Source: Candidatus Nezhaarchaeota archaeon
GTDB lineage: Archaea > Thermoproteota > Methanomethylicia > Nezhaarchaeales > WYZ-LMO8
NCBI GenBank assembly: GCA_025059375.1
Contig: JANXDO010000001.1
Coordinates: forward strand, 474,097 to 538,096
Reading direction: 5' to 3'
DNA: 64,000 bases
The notes under the pieces were generated by a model that searched no databases, was not told where the DNA came from, and saw only the letters and a program-made list of their open reading frames with translations. Of the stretch, positions 53,669 to 63,514 are shown one piece after another (position 1 is the stretch's first letter; each line of letters opens with the position of its first letter). The position numbers and the translations under genes are program-made.

Positions 53669-54619
53669 TTGGTGCCCGACATGGACTTAAGGTATCGCCT
53701 GAGGAAGGGGCGAAGGGCTCTCACCATTTCGGTCCTACTCAGCTCTCTTGGCGTTGTCGTCGAGGGGGTTATGCTTTCGTTCTTCGGCAGCATTATCCTT
53801 GCTACCGACTTCTTCCACTGGGTCCTAGACACCATCGTAGGCGTCGTGCTGTTATTCTCCGTACATTACGCTAGCAGGATTGGAAGGAGGTTTCCGTGGA
53901 GCGTAATGATGATTGAGATCACGACAGGCTTAATGGTCATGATGGTCATTCTCAACATTTATGGCTTCATCTTCTTTAACTACATCAATAGCATCATGAC
54001 CCGGTATGGTGTATCAACAGAGTCCCTCTTAGCAGCAGTAGCTACAATTGTGGGAGGCATTATCACGTTAACAGTATTCGTGATTCAAGCCAAGAATTAT
54101 CGAAGGTACCGCTTAGAAATATTGAAGATTGATCGTAACCATGCATTGATAGATACCGTAGCATCCTTCATAGCCACAATTGGGATAGCCACTACATTCT
54201 GGTCCAAAAGCCCAGCTATTGAGGTCTTCATAACATTGATCCTCATAATGTTCATAATCCACAGTGTTGTCGAGCTACTTAGAGATACGCTTAGAGTACT
54301 GTCTGGGAGCAATTTGGATCATGAGATGTCTGATAGAGTTAAAAGCGTAGTTGAAGGTAGACTGCCTGACGTTAAGCTGAAGAACGTGGAGGCTAGGAAG
54401 ATTGGATCCTTTTACATAGTCTCCGTTAATGCCTTTCTTAGCCCACACACTACGATCTTAAAAGCCCACCTCTTACGTAGGAGGATCGTGAACATTGTCA
54501 AGAGAGTCTCTGACCTCATCTATCACATTGATGTGAGGTTCTATCCTTCACCTGAATATAAAGGATTTAGCAGGAAGTCGTGGAGGAGGACTGTTAGGGG
54601 TCTCAGGTCCATGGGGTGA
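53669..54619 (+). CDS. Cation diffusion facilitator-type transporter
   Basis: 316 residues from TTG 53669 (GTG 53672 and ATG 53681 are alternatives). CDF features: F-F-G-S-I-I-L-A-T-D-F-F-H-W-V-L-D (metal-binding Asp/His on helix 2; classical members have D-x3-D or H-x3-D) and L-I-D-T-V-A-S-F-I-A-T on helix 5. A cytoplasmic C-terminal domain (about 225-300) ends with I-Y-H-I-D-V-R-F. It probably exports zinc, iron or manganese. The first third of the gene is G+C-richer than the rest. Confidence 0.85.
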   Translation: MVPDMDLRYRLRKGRRALTISVLLSSLGVVVEGVMLSFFGSIILATDFFHWVLDTIVGVVLLFSVHYASRIGRRFPWSVMMIEITTGLMVMMVILNIYGFIFFNYINSIMTRYGVSTESLLAAVATIVGGIITLTVFVIQAKNYRRYRLEILKIDRNHALIDTVASFIATIGIATTFWSKSPAIEVFITLILIMFIIHSVVELLRDTLRVLSGSNLDHEMSDRVKSVVEGRLPDVKLKNVEARKIGSFYIVSVNAFLSPHTTILKAHLLRRRIVNIVKRVSDLIYHIDVRFYPSPEYKGFSRKSWRRTVRGLRSMG

Positions 54620-54784
54620 TGTGAGGAATTAGATCTCATCGAGTAACAGTATGTGTATGCTTAAAACCTAGAACGTTCATGCCACCAGCCTTGGAACCTC
54701 TAGCTCAGGCGTTTAAGTATCGTCTTTCCATTACAAGCTCTTAATGCTAATATGTTTTCGTGTATAGTAGTGACTTGGAGTGGG

Positions 54785-55495
54785 ATGAGAGAGGTCTACG
54801 TTGGCACTTCTGGGTGGCTTTACGATTGGAATGTTAATGGTACTTTAGACTGGTATGTTAGGTTCTCTGGACTTAACGCCATTGAGCTTAATGCCTCCTT
54901 CTACAGATTCCCCTTTCCAAGTCAAGTTACCTCTTGGGCTAAGAGGGGTATGAATCTTAGGTGGGCAGTGAAGGTTAATAGGCTAATAACTCACATTAAG
55001 AGGTTAAGGGAGGACTCACTAAGTACTTGGATTAAATTTAAGAGGCTCTTTGAGTCGATGGATAGGCTCATTGACTTCTACCTATTTCAGCTATCACCAA
55101 ACTTCAAGAAGACTAGCGAGAATGTTAGGAGATTGGAGCTTTACGCTAAGGAGACCGGGTTGGAGTCTAGGTTTGCAGTTGAGTTTAGGGATGAGTCGTG
55201 GTTTAATGATGAGACAACTAGGCTTTGCGAGAAGCTAGGCATAACGATAGTCTCCATAGATGCACCGATAGGCACATGGATCTCTAAGAGCAGCGATGCT
55301 ATATATGTTAGAATGCATGGTCGCGGTATTTGGTATGCCTACGATTACAGTAGGGATGAGCTGGAGAGCGTAGCTGAGAATGTAGCGTTGCTCAAGCCGA
55401 GAAGGGTCTACGTATTCTTCAATAATGATCACTGGATGCTCAACAACGCTAGACTCATGTTGAACGTGCTCGTTAAGCTTATGGACAGTCATTAA
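54785..55495 (+). CDS. DUF72 family protein
   Basis: 236 residues from ATG 54785, which has GGAGTGGG just upstream and begins M-R-E-V-Y-V-G-T-S-G-W, the usual DUF72 start. ATG 54752 would add 11 residues. Other family marks: A-I-E-L-N-A-S-F-Y-R-F-P, F-A-V-E-F-R-D-E-S-W and Y-V-R-M-H-G-R. The fold is a TIM barrel of unknown activity, common in bacteria and archaea. Its end overlaps the convergent phosphoesterase by 4 bases. Confidence 0.92.
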   Translation: MREVYVGTSGWLYDWNVNGTLDWYVRFSGLNAIELNASFYRFPFPSQVTSWAKRGMNLRWAVKVNRLITHIKRLREDSLSTWIKFKRLFESMDRLIDFYLFQLSPNFKKTSENVRRLELYAKETGLESRFAVEFRDESWFNDETTRLCEKLGITIVSIDAPIGTWISKSSDAIYVRMHGRGIWYAYDYSRDELESVAENVALLKPRRVYVFFNNDHWMLNNARLMLNVLVKLMDSH

Positions 55496-56256
55496 AATTG
55501 AGTTAATGCGATCCTCAACTTCTGAAGTTCGGGGAACTCGTAGACTCCAGCTCTAGGCTCAATGATTATGGGCTTGAAGCCATCGATATCAACCAAATCC
55601 CTTAGTATGGGTGATAGCAGTTGGTCCTTCAGAGACTCGTTTAGCGTTGAGCCGCTTGCTAGTGGAGAGATTGCTGGAAGAACTATCACGGCAATGTTAT
55701 CCTTATAGCCTCTTAAGAAGCACTTAAACTTCTTCTTGACACCAAATCGATCTCTAATAGCTATGGCTGGATGTTCGTGGCCTAAGAGCAAGACCCCAAC
55801 ACTCTCAGGAATGTTCTCGAGCAACTTATGCCCGTGAAGTAGGGCGTAGCGACCCATAAACATGACTGGATCGTGGAGTTCAACTCCATACCTCTTCAAT
55901 ATTGATATTATGTAGTTGTCGTGGTTCCCTCTAACCACGCAGACCTTGAGCCCTAAGTCTGTAAGCCACTTCAACAAATCCTTAACTTCAATCCACTCTT
56001 GATCAGATGGAATCCCAAACTCGTGCTTAACATCACCGAGCATCACTATCTTCTTCGGGTTAACCTCACATATCATGTCGTTAATCAACATCTTCGTTTT
56101 AGAGTAAGTCGACTTGGGGATGTAAATCCCTTGCTTCTGTAAAGCATGCTCATAACCAATGTGTAAGTCAGCAATAACGAGAGCCTCCACATCTCTTAGA
56201 TATAGCCCAGGAAAATCGACTACAACCTCAACATCTTCGAGGAGCTTAAACCCCAA
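55492..56256 (-). CDS. Calcineurin-like metallophosphoesterase
   Basis: 254 residues. Metal motifs in order: A-D-L-H-I-G-Y (D-x-H), L-G-D-V-K-H-E (GDxxH-like), V-R-G-N-H-D-N (GNHD), L-L-H-G-H-K and L-L-G-H-E-H-P (GHxH). This matches the archaeal group of stand-alone phosphoesterases, often linked to helicases or DNA repair. In many archaeal genomes relatives neighbour an Lhr helicase; here the Lhr gene is about 5 kb away. Substrate unknown. Confidence 0.9.
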   Translation of the reverse strand: MGFKLLEDVEVVVDFPGLYLRDVEALVIADLHIGYEHALQKQGIYIPKSTYSKTKMLINDMICEVNPKKIVMLGDVKHEFGIPSDQEWIEVKDLLKWLTDLGLKVCVVRGNHDNYIISILKRYGVELHDPVMFMGRYALLHGHKLLENIPESVGVLLLGHEHPAIAIRDRFGVKKKFKCFLRGYKDNIAVIVLPAISPLASGSTLNESLKDQLLSPILRDLVDIDGFKPIIIEPRAGVYEFPELQKLRIALTQF

Positions 56257-56605
56257 AACTCGGACACCTCAAACATTAAAGCTGATTCATCCTCAACCAA
56301 CATTAGTTGCTAGCGAAACTAAATTGTTAACGCTAAGCTAACACTGTTAGGTCCTGCCAACACTAGGGAGCCTAAGCCCGTCATATCAACTTGGCTATTG
56401 AGCCCTCGACATGATGCCATTAACTTCACCTCGCAGCTCATGGGGGCCAAGGCCCCCTAAATTGAAGATCATGTAAAAGTTTCTCGAAACTTCACTACCG
56501 GTAAACTTCACGCCTAAAGGCTTCATGTCTTACCCACATTCAACACAAACAACATAAAAGTTAACTAGAAGCCATTGCGCATAGCTCTTAGAGTTAGACT
56601 TGCAA
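56257..56605. other. Gene-free region with a strong G/C hairpin
   Basis: 349 bases. GGGGGCC-AA-GGCCCCC at 56442-56457 is a perfect hairpin standing in A/T-rich surroundings. No T-run follows on either strand, so it is not a standard terminator. No intact frame or RNA gene was recognised. The promoter of the phosphoesterase gene should be at the left end. Confidence 0.4.
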
Positions 56606-57379
56606 TTAAGACCTATCATTGATTAGGCTTCTAACCATGTTTTCCCTAGCCCATTCCTTCTCGCTGACCATCTCCATCAACATGACTATTGGTGGTGGAC
56701 TTGGAAAGACTATGTTAACTATCTCTTCTATGCTCTTACCTTTAGAGTAGAGCTCATTTACTCTTTCCCTCAATGTCTCAAGGTACTCTAAGTACTTCTC
56801 AGCGTCTTCTCTACTGTATATGCCTGTTCCACCGAATGCGTAACTCCAATTAAACTTTAGAATCTTCCTCAAAGAATCTATTATTTGAAGACAGTTCTCC
56901 TCCCTCATAACGACCATTTGTCTAGAGCTTTGTATAAGGTCTCCAGAGAATAGGTAGTTATCGATTAGGTAGCATACGTGATCGAAGCTGTGTCCCGGAG
57001 TTTCTATAACCTTAACTCCAAGCACTACATCTCCATCCCTAACTGGAATAGCATTGAATGGTTTCGGCTGCCCCCAGACGATCTTCCTATATTGTGGTAT
57101 TTCAGGAGGATTTCTAAGTATGTTTAGAGATTTTTCAGGAGCATAGACCCTATCGTACCTAAAAGCAGCTCCAATGTGGTCTTCATGGTAGTGAGTTATA
57201 AAGACTGCCGAAACTTCACCCACGGACTCAACTATCTCAGATGCAACATTTGGACATCCACAATCAAATAGAGCTTGTTTAAACTTGTAAAAGTGCGCCC
57301 AGTAAGGGACTCTATCTCCTACGAGGGTCCCGCTCTTGTAAGCTATCACGCCATTGAAGGTGGACGGGGTTATGGGCAT
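56606..57379 (-). CDS. Metallo-beta-lactamase-fold hydrolase (A+T-rich copy)
   Basis: 257 residues. I-T-H-Y-H-E-D-H-I-G-A-A is the HxHxDH metal motif, with G-H-S-F-D-H and F-S-G-D-L-I-Q-S. It is the paralogue of 51160, sharing long identical segments such as L-G-V-K-V-I-E-T-P-G-H-S-F. Codon use agrees with most of the window, so this is probably the resident copy. The substrate is unknown; thioesterase or glyoxalase activity is possible. Confidence 0.85.
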   Translation of the reverse strand: MPITPSTFNGVIAYKSGTLVGDRVPYWAHFYKFKQALFDCGCPNVASEIVESVGEVSAVFITHYHEDHIGAAFRYDRVYAPEKSLNILRNPPEIPQYRKIVWGQPKPFNAIPVRDGDVVLGVKVIETPGHSFDHVCYLIDNYLFSGDLIQSSRQMVVMREENCLQIIDSLRKILKFNWSYAFGGTGIYSREDAEKYLEYLETLRERVNELYSKGKSIEEIVNIVFPSPPPIVMLMEMVSEKEWARENMVRSLINDRS

Positions 57380-57551
57380 GGAGGGCCCAGCTTTACTTTC
57401 CTATGAGTCGTTTAAATCAATTTTCCTCTGAAGCTACTCTCTAGCTTCTTCCTCCACAACTCTATGTTCCATCTTGCTATTTCTCTCAAATCTCAACTTT
57501 AACTTCATCATTTGAGCGCAATGGCTTTGGTTCATTAGCGTAACATCTTAA

Positions 57552-58907
57552 TCACTTGATTTCAGGTTTTCTCCTCCAATTGTAGATCTCCTGATAGACC
57601 TTGCACACCTTTAAGAGCTCTGCTTCACTATGATGCCTACCAATCAGTTGCATTCCAACGGGCAGATTACCTATAAAACCTGCAGGTATTGATGCTGCTG
57701 GCTGACCAGTAAAGTTGAATGGATGTGTGAAGGGCATCCATCCTAGTGGTGACACAGGTTTTCCAGCTATCTCATAGACCCTAATCCTCCCAATATCAAA
57801 TGGTGGGACTGCTACTGTTGGAGTTACTAGGATGTCGTACTTCTTGAAGATTCTTGAGGTTGCCTTCCAAAGGTTCAGCTTAGCGTGCTCTATTGCTATG
57901 TAATCGCTTAAGCTTATGGATCTAGCTAAGTCTAGAAGCTTTAAGTGTGGTGGGTAGGCAACCCTCTTCCACTCCTCCAGTCTATCTCCCAAGAACACAA
58001 GCAGCTCTGAAGCAACTTTCTTAGTCAGCTCATACTCTAAATTTGGTAGCTTGACCTCAACCTCCTCGACGACCCCTACCTTCTCAAGTCTCCTCACAGC
58101 ATCCCTCACGACCCTCTCAACGCTTGGGTCAACAATTGCATAGCCTAAGTCCACTGAGAAGGCGAACTTGACCTCCCTCGGCTGCTCCTCTATAGCTTTA
58201 AGGTAGCTAGAGTCTGGAGGTAGGGAGGTAGGGTCTCTAACGTCGTAGCCCTTTACGAGGTCTAGCAAGAGGGCTGAGTCCTCAACGCAGCTCGTCAAGA
58301 AGCCCTCGCAAATTAGCCCCGAGAACACTGGCACCCTCGGGTATACTGGCACCCTCCCGAATGTTGGCTTCAATCCAAATAGGTTGCAAAACGATGCAGG
58401 TATCCTTATGCTTCCGCCAGCATCATTTCCAGTTGCTGCTGGAACCATGTCGGCGGCAACTGCTGCTGCACTACCACCACTACTACCTCCAACAGTCTTA
58501 CTTAAGTCGTAGGGGTTTCGAGATGGACCAATAATTAAGTTGTCCGTGTAAGCTATCAACCCGAATTCCGGCATGTTAGTCTTCCCAATAATGACTGCAC
58601 CAGCTCTCCTCAACCTCTCAACAATTATTGAGTCGCTCTTCGACACATGATTCTCAAAGAGCTTTGACCCATAAGTCGTCTTTAACCCCTTAGTCTCAAC
58701 ATTGTCTTTAACAGCTATAGGCAATCCTGCAAGCGGCTTCCCCTTAACGTTCTTAGCCTCTTCGACAGCCCTATCATTTAGGGTTATGAAGGCATTTATC
58801 TTTGGGTTTAAATCCCTTATCCTCTCAAAGCAGTAGTCGATAACCTCTACAGCCTTAACTTCACCACCTCTAAGCTTCTCAACGAGCTCAACAGCACTCC
58901 TCCACAC
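57552..58907 (-). CDS. Amidase signature family hydrolase (GatA-like)
   Basis: 451 residues. The Ser-cisSer-Lys triad is complete: Lys67 (A-V-K-D-N), the glycine/serine-rich V-G-G-S-S-G-G-S (about 139-146) and the nucleophile Ser166 in D-A-G-G-S-I-R-I-P. It hydrolyses amides; GatA homologues transamidate Glu-tRNA(Gln) or Asp-tRNA(Asn). No gatB or gatC is nearby and the C-terminus ends in [12 protein letters not shown], common to all the family. A stand-alone amidase acting on a small amide is more likely here. Confidence 0.87.
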   Translation of the reverse strand: MWRSAVELVEKLRGGEVKAVEVIDYCFERIRDLNPKINAFITLNDRAVEEAKNVKGKPLAGLPIAVKDNVETKGLKTTYGSKLFENHVSKSDSIIVERLRRAGAVIIGKTNMPEFGLIAYTDNLIIGPSRNPYDLSKTVGGSSGGSAAAVAADMVPAATGNDAGGSIRIPASFCNLFGLKPTFGRVPVYPRVPVFSGLICEGFLTSCVEDSALLLDLVKGYDVRDPTSLPPDSSYLKAIEEQPREVKFAFSVDLGYAIVDPSVERVVRDAVRRLEKVGVVEEVEVKLPNLEYELTKKVASELLVFLGDRLEEWKRVAYPPHLKLLDLARSISLSDYIAIEHAKLNLWKATSRIFKKYDILVTPTVAVPPFDIGRIRVYEIAGKPVSPLGWMPFTHPFNFTGQPAASIPAGFIGNLPVGMQLIGRHHSEAELLKVCKVYQEIYNWRRKPEIK

Positions 58908-59340
58908 TCATTTAACCTCCAGATAAATATCTCGTGAGAAGGGCACTTATGTATTCCACTAAACCGCCAATTAACATAAACCAAGTGAAGACCGCCAGAT
59001 TCTAATAAACTAAATTAAGAGTACTAATGTCGCATCATAGCTCGCCAAAAGAACTCATTGATCACTACTTCCATAATATCCATAATACTTTAGAAGGGGT
59101 GATCGGCATGAGGCTAGCTTCATGCCTAGTATAGTTTAATGGCTCTATGTAAATAGATGCGCTCTACATTTTCTTTCTTTAAAGGGGCAATAGTTACTCT
59201 AATAGCTATGACGTCCTGTGAGCTTGACTGGTACATGTCGTGACCGACTTCGAGTTACGACCTCTAAGTAGAGCTCATAACAATGTAAGCAAAAGATTTT
59301 TTACTTAACTATCCTCATCTTAAGGCAGGAAGTAGATAAC
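58908..59340. other. Gene-free region before the secreted protease
   Basis: 433 bases. It contains a stem-loop GGCATGA-GGCTAGCT-TCATGCC (59105-59126) and otherwise A/T-rich sequence with many stops in all frames. CTTTCTTTAAAG near 59175 and the A/T-rich block just before 59341 are promoter-like. No RNA gene was recognised. Confidence 0.35.
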
Positions 59341-60252
59341 ATGCATAAATTGTCTACACTTCTCTTACTGTTCCTATTACTGTCAGTTGTCCTGCCCATC
59401 GAAATCGGTGACGTAGTTTATGCCACCCCCCTGAAGAATAAAACGCCCACCATTGAGATACCCAGAGAGTGGATTGGAAAAGATAAAGTTGTAGAGGAAG
59501 TTGGAGACTACATAAAGATAACGTACATACACTATGCTAAGCCAGCTAAGGACAGTGTAAGTGCTAAAGCAAGTCTTGGGGACGTTGATGGTGATGGTGC
59601 CCGTGATGGATACAGGCTCTTAGGCTATAAGTGGAACCTCGCAAAGTATCCAAATGGCATAAGATACATCATCAACCCACGTTACCCAACCCAGATGCTG
59701 AACCTCCCTGAAGGTATAGTCCTCCATGAAGTTAAGGCCTCTTTTGAGGTTTGGGACATAGCTGTAGACCTAGCAGGCTATAACATTGACAAATTGGTCT
59801 ATGAAGGTTCCTACAACATTAAGTACAATATTGAGCTTTTTGCTGAACCCACAATAGATTACAGTGTAGAAGTTAATCTTAGGGTCCCTGACGGGAATTT
59901 CGTGGTAACATGGGCTTACTTAAGCGACTCTAAAGTCATAGCCGTTACGTACTTGTGGATCACTAAGGCAGCAAGGGAGATAGTGGAGTTCGACATGGTG
60001 CTCAATGCCCACTACGTATGGGGTATAGCTGATGGAAATGAGGGCACGCTTGATCTTCAAGGCAAGATGGACATAAGGAACATAGTTACACATGAAGTTG
60101 GACACGTGATTGGTCTTAATGACTTATACGATGGACGGTTGTGGGCCATGACCATGTACGGCTATGGAAGTTATGGCGAGGAAATCAAGAGAAGCCTTGA
60201 ACCAGGTGATATAGCGGGAGCTCAAACCATCTACAAAGACTATAGGAAGTAG
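59341..60252 (+). CDS. Secreted matrixin-like (M10) zinc metalloprotease
   Basis: 303 residues. A signal peptide spans residues 1-29 (leucine-rich, ending V-V-Y-A). An acidic D-V-D-G-D-G-A-R-D-G (81-90) resembles a calcium-binding loop. The zinc motif H-E-V-G-H-V-I-G-L-N-D (His251, Glu252, His255, Asp261) is followed by a likely Met-turn, W-A-M-T-M-Y-G (about 268-274). This is the metzincin/matrixin arrangement, with Asp at the third ligand position as in some archaeal and snapalysin-like members. It would degrade protein outside the cell. No inhibitor or prodomain Cys switch is seen. Confidence 0.85.
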   Translation: MHKLSTLLLLFLLLSVVLPIEIGDVVYATPLKNKTPTIEIPREWIGKDKVVEEVGDYIKITYIHYAKPAKDSVSAKASLGDVDGDGARDGYRLLGYKWNLAKYPNGIRYIINPRYPTQMLNLPEGIVLHEVKASFEVWDIAVDLAGYNIDKLVYEGSYNIKYNIELFAEPTIDYSVEVNLRVPDGNFVVTWAYLSDSKVIAVTYLWITKAAREIVEFDMVLNAHYVWGIADGNEGTLDLQGKMDIRNIVTHEVGHVIGLNDLYDGRLWAMTMYGYGSYGEEIKRSLEPGDIAGAQTIYKDYRK

Positions 60253-60883
60253 CCCCATAACATCTCCTATTCTTCTTTCTCAATTAAATAGCATTGCCCT
60301 CACCTTTAGCTTATTAAGCATGTTTTACAAAACTCCACCTAGTTAAGTGGGTCGTAGCGATGTTAGCTACATAATTCTGCTACCTAGGCATATACATATA
60401 TCCCGAAATGTAAGGAGCTTGAAGCCTACACGACTCGAAGGAATCGAGCTGAGAAAGCTATACCAGTTAATTAGTGGAGATCTAAATAACGTAAGCTACG
60501 AAGCTTTATGGAAAAGCTAGAGACTTCAATATATGTTCAATAGCGTTTAACTATGATTAGAGAGCTAAAGAAGTTGCAAGGGAAATTAGTGGGGGTCGTG
60601 AGCTTTTAGGAGCTCATGGCTGTAGATGCCTCATCACTCAAGAGGATATAGCTTGAAACATAGCCCTTAGATGAGAGTGTGAGGGTGGAAGAGGAGTAAG
60701 CCTAAAATGTCGTTTCCATGATGAACGTTGTCATCCTCACAGCAGCTTTTGGTGAGCTCTCACCATGATTGTTGAGGGGGTCATAGGAAAAACCTTTTAG
60801 GTCCTCTACTGCCGCCACGTAGACTCATCATGATTAGGGTTTACAGTCTCTATTAAGCGTTGGCGTGATGGTAGTTTCGATGT
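60253..60883. other. Long gene-free region with decayed coding fragments
   Basis: 631 bases. Short protein-like pieces appear in different frames on the plus strand: K-P-T-R-L-E-G-I-E-L-R-K-L-Y-Q-L-I-S-G-D-L near 60422-60515, and A-K-E-V-A-R-E-I-S-G-G-R-E-L-L-G-A-H-G-C-R near 60560-60645. Stops and frameshifts interrupt them, so a gene appears to have decayed here. The family is not identified. The A/T-rich block near 60395 (ATATACATATATC) could be an old promoter. Confidence 0.35.
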
Positions 60884-63514
60884 TCATGTAGTTACGTTAG
60901 CCTTTCGTATTCTCTCCACAACTTGATCGTAGAGTCTCTGTAGCAATACTCTCTTGTCGTCCATTAACACCACGTCACTAAGTCCTTGCAGTATTAAGCC
61001 GTGAGAGAATGGTGATGGAAGGTCGTATTCAGGCATCACGTAGAACCTCCTTAAGCTCATCTCCACTTCCCTTAAGACTTGCTCAGCAGTTTTAACGTCC
61101 ATTAGGTCCTCGAGGACCTCTCGATAAGTCTCTTCAAGAACTGGGAAGTTCTCTATCTCCTCGACAATGTCCATTAGGACTTGAGCGTTTAATATTTGTC
61201 TACTAACTTTAACCTCCTTCCCCTTATAGTTCCTAAGTATCATTAGGGCTCTTGTAGCGCAGTGTCTAAACCTCCTCTTCACCATTTCAGTGTACTTTAT
61301 GGCCTCTCTCAATATCCTTCTCAAGTTACTTGACTTTACGGCTTCAAGTAACGTGCCCACGTCATTAAGCATTTTCTCTGGGAGTGTCAGCATGAAGCTT
61401 GAGTCGCCAACTGTGACAGCTACATTTACACCAAGCATCTTCATGAGGGCATAGGCATATGCTCTTGAGAGTGCATCATTAGTTCTCCTACCGAATACAC
61501 AGTGGAATATTATGTTCTGCTTGCCGTCAACGTCAACGTAGTTTTCGACTAGTATGACCCTGTTGTTGGGTCTAACGTGGACGTTGAGCATCTTTAAGAA
61601 TGAAAGCATTGAAGCAAAGTACGTGTATATTGAGTTGGCAGCTTTCTTATCGCACTTGTACTCCTCCATTAAGTACCTTACGACCTTGCTTTTAGGCTCA
61701 CTCTCAACTAGCTTAAACATCTTCTCTCTGAACTCTCCTATCGCTTCACCCAAATCGAAGCTTAGTGGAAGCATTTCAGAGAACCATGATGGAACAGTCG
61801 GTTTAACCCCCTCCTTTGGCGCTACATAGGCTTTAAGACCTATGGCGTACCTGAACTCGTATGGCTTTCCTCCGAGAATGAATATGTCTCCTGGGCTCAA
61901 TCTCTCAAGGAACTCTTCCTCTATTGAGCCCACCCATCTACCATCGAGAGTGAAAACCTTTACGGCTACTTCGTCGGGTATTGTGCCTACATTCGTGGAG
62001 TATATGAGCCTAACCAGTTTCCCCCTCCTACCAAAGACCCCCTCTTCCTCATCGTACCATATCTTCCCGTATACCTTGTAAACCTCAAGAGTTGAATACC
62101 AGCCACTTAAATATTTTAAAATTGACTTGAAACTCTCGTATGGGAGGTCCTTGTAGCAGTAGCTTCGCCTCACAAGTTTATAGGCCTCCTTAACGCTCCA
62201 CTTCTTCTCAAGTGCCATTCCAACTATGTGTTGAGCCAAGACATCTAAGCAGTTCCTCGGTATGTAGACTTTATCGAGTTTTCCTTTGTAAGCCTCTGAG
62301 ACCATGACTGCATCCTCGACTATGTCGTCCATCTCCATGCCTACCAGTATGCCCTTAGAGACCTTATCCAGTGCATGGCCAGACCTACCAACCCTCTGAA
62401 GGCAACGCGATATAGACTTTGGAGAGCCTATCTGGACGACTAGGTCTATGTAGCCTATGTCTATGCCTAGCTCAAGTGACGTGCTACACACAACAGCCTT
62501 CATCTTGCCCTCCTTGAGCCTATCTTCAACGCTCCTCCTAATCTCCCTTGAAAGGCTGCTATGGTGAGCGGCCAGCTCATCGCCGTCAACCACCTTAAGC
62601 TTTGATAGGTGGTATACGACCCTCTCAGTTCCACTACGCGTATTGGTGAAGACTAGGGTTGTAGTGTGGGTTCTTATGAGCTTCTTTAACAGCTTATACA
62701 TCCTCTCAGTCGTGATGGCTGCTGGTGTATGTATCAAGTCATCAACCGGGCAGGTCACCTTCAAGTCTATTGCCTTAACGAACCTCGTGTCCACGATGAC
62801 GCAATCCCTAGGCTCCCCATCATCATTGCAGCCAACAAGGAACTCAGCTACAGTTTCGAGGGGGTGTATTGTTGCTGATAGACCTATCCTAGCAAATGGC
62901 CTCCCAACGAGCTCTTGAAGCCTCTCTAAACTTAACGTTAAGTGGACGCCCCTCTTCGAGCTACACAGCTCGTGAATTTCATCAACTATGACCCACCTTA
63001 CAGTCTTAAGCTTCTCCCTAAATTTAGGGGCACAGAGCACTATGGCTAAGCTCTCAGGGGTCGTAATCAGTATGTGGGGGGGTTTCCTGAGCATTGATGC
63101 TCTCTCAGATTGAGTTGTATCGCCTGTTCTAATTGCAATCCTAATTTCACCAACATCAAGCCCTTTCAGTTTAGCTAATTCCTGAATCTCCTCTAACGGC
63201 TTCTTGAGGTTCTTGTAGATATCGTAGTTCAGCGATCTCAAAGGCGAGACGTAGACACAGTAGACACTATCTCGAAGGTCACCTGACCTCGCCATCTTGA
63301 ATAGCTCGCTTATGATGCTTATGAATGCTGCAAGAGTTTTACCGCTGCCAGTTGGCGATGCTATCAACACATTCTTGCCTTCATATATGTGGACGATAGC
63401 ATAGCGCTGAGGAGGCGTTATGTCTGGGAACCTGGAAAACCATTCAGCTACTATGGGGTCGAGTAGCCTAAGCACTTCCTCCTTACTATAACTCTTCGTA
63501 GCCTTAGCTATCAA
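60884..63514 (-). CDS. Lhr-type superfamily 2 DNA helicase
   Basis: 876 residues. SF2 motifs: P-T-G-S-G-K-T (Walker A), D-E-I-H-E-L (DExH), G-L-S-A-T-I-H-P, F-T-N-T-R-S-G-T-E, and R-C-L-Q-R-V-G-R-S-G-H, in the order of the archaeal Lhr (large helicase-related) family. The C-terminal winged-helix and Lhr-specific domains follow from about residue 440. Archaeal Lhr enzymes unwind DNA or RNA-DNA hybrids in replication-coupled repair. It is slightly shorter than bacterial Lhr, and the length is typical for archaeal Lhr-core. It is the last clear gene in the window. Confidence 0.94.
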   Translation of the reverse strand: MIAKATKSYSKEEVLRLLDPIVAEWFSRFPDITPPQRYAIVHIYEGKNVLIASPTGSGKTLAAFISIISELFKMARSGDLRDSVYCVYVSPLRSLNYDIYKNLKKPLEEIQELAKLKGLDVGEIRIAIRTGDTTQSERASMLRKPPHILITTPESLAIVLCAPKFREKLKTVRWVIVDEIHELCSSKRGVHLTLSLERLQELVGRPFARIGLSATIHPLETVAEFLVGCNDDGEPRDCVIVDTRFVKAIDLKVTCPVDDLIHTPAAITTERMYKLLKKLIRTHTTTLVFTNTRSGTERVVYHLSKLKVVDGDELAAHHSSLSREIRRSVEDRLKEGKMKAVVCSTSLELGIDIGYIDLVVQIGSPKSISRCLQRVGRSGHALDKVSKGILVGMEMDDIVEDAVMVSEAYKGKLDKVYIPRNCLDVLAQHIVGMALEKKWSVKEAYKLVRRSYCYKDLPYESFKSILKYLSGWYSTLEVYKVYGKIWYDEEEGVFGRRGKLVRLIYSTNVGTIPDEVAVKVFTLDGRWVGSIEEEFLERLSPGDIFILGGKPYEFRYAIGLKAYVAPKEGVKPTVPSWFSEMLPLSFDLGEAIGEFREKMFKLVESEPKSKVVRYLMEEYKCDKKAANSIYTYFASMLSFLKMLNVHVRPNNRVILVENYVDVDGKQNIIFHCVFGRRTNDALSRAYAYALMKMLGVNVAVTVGDSSFMLTLPEKMLNDVGTLLEAVKSSNLRRILREAIKYTEMVKRRFRHCATRALMILRNYKGKEVKVSRQILNAQVLMDIVEEIENFPVLEETYREVLEDLMDVKTAEQVLREVEMSLRRFYVMPEYDLPSPFSHGLILQGLSDVVLMDDKRVLLQRLYDQVVERIRKANVTT

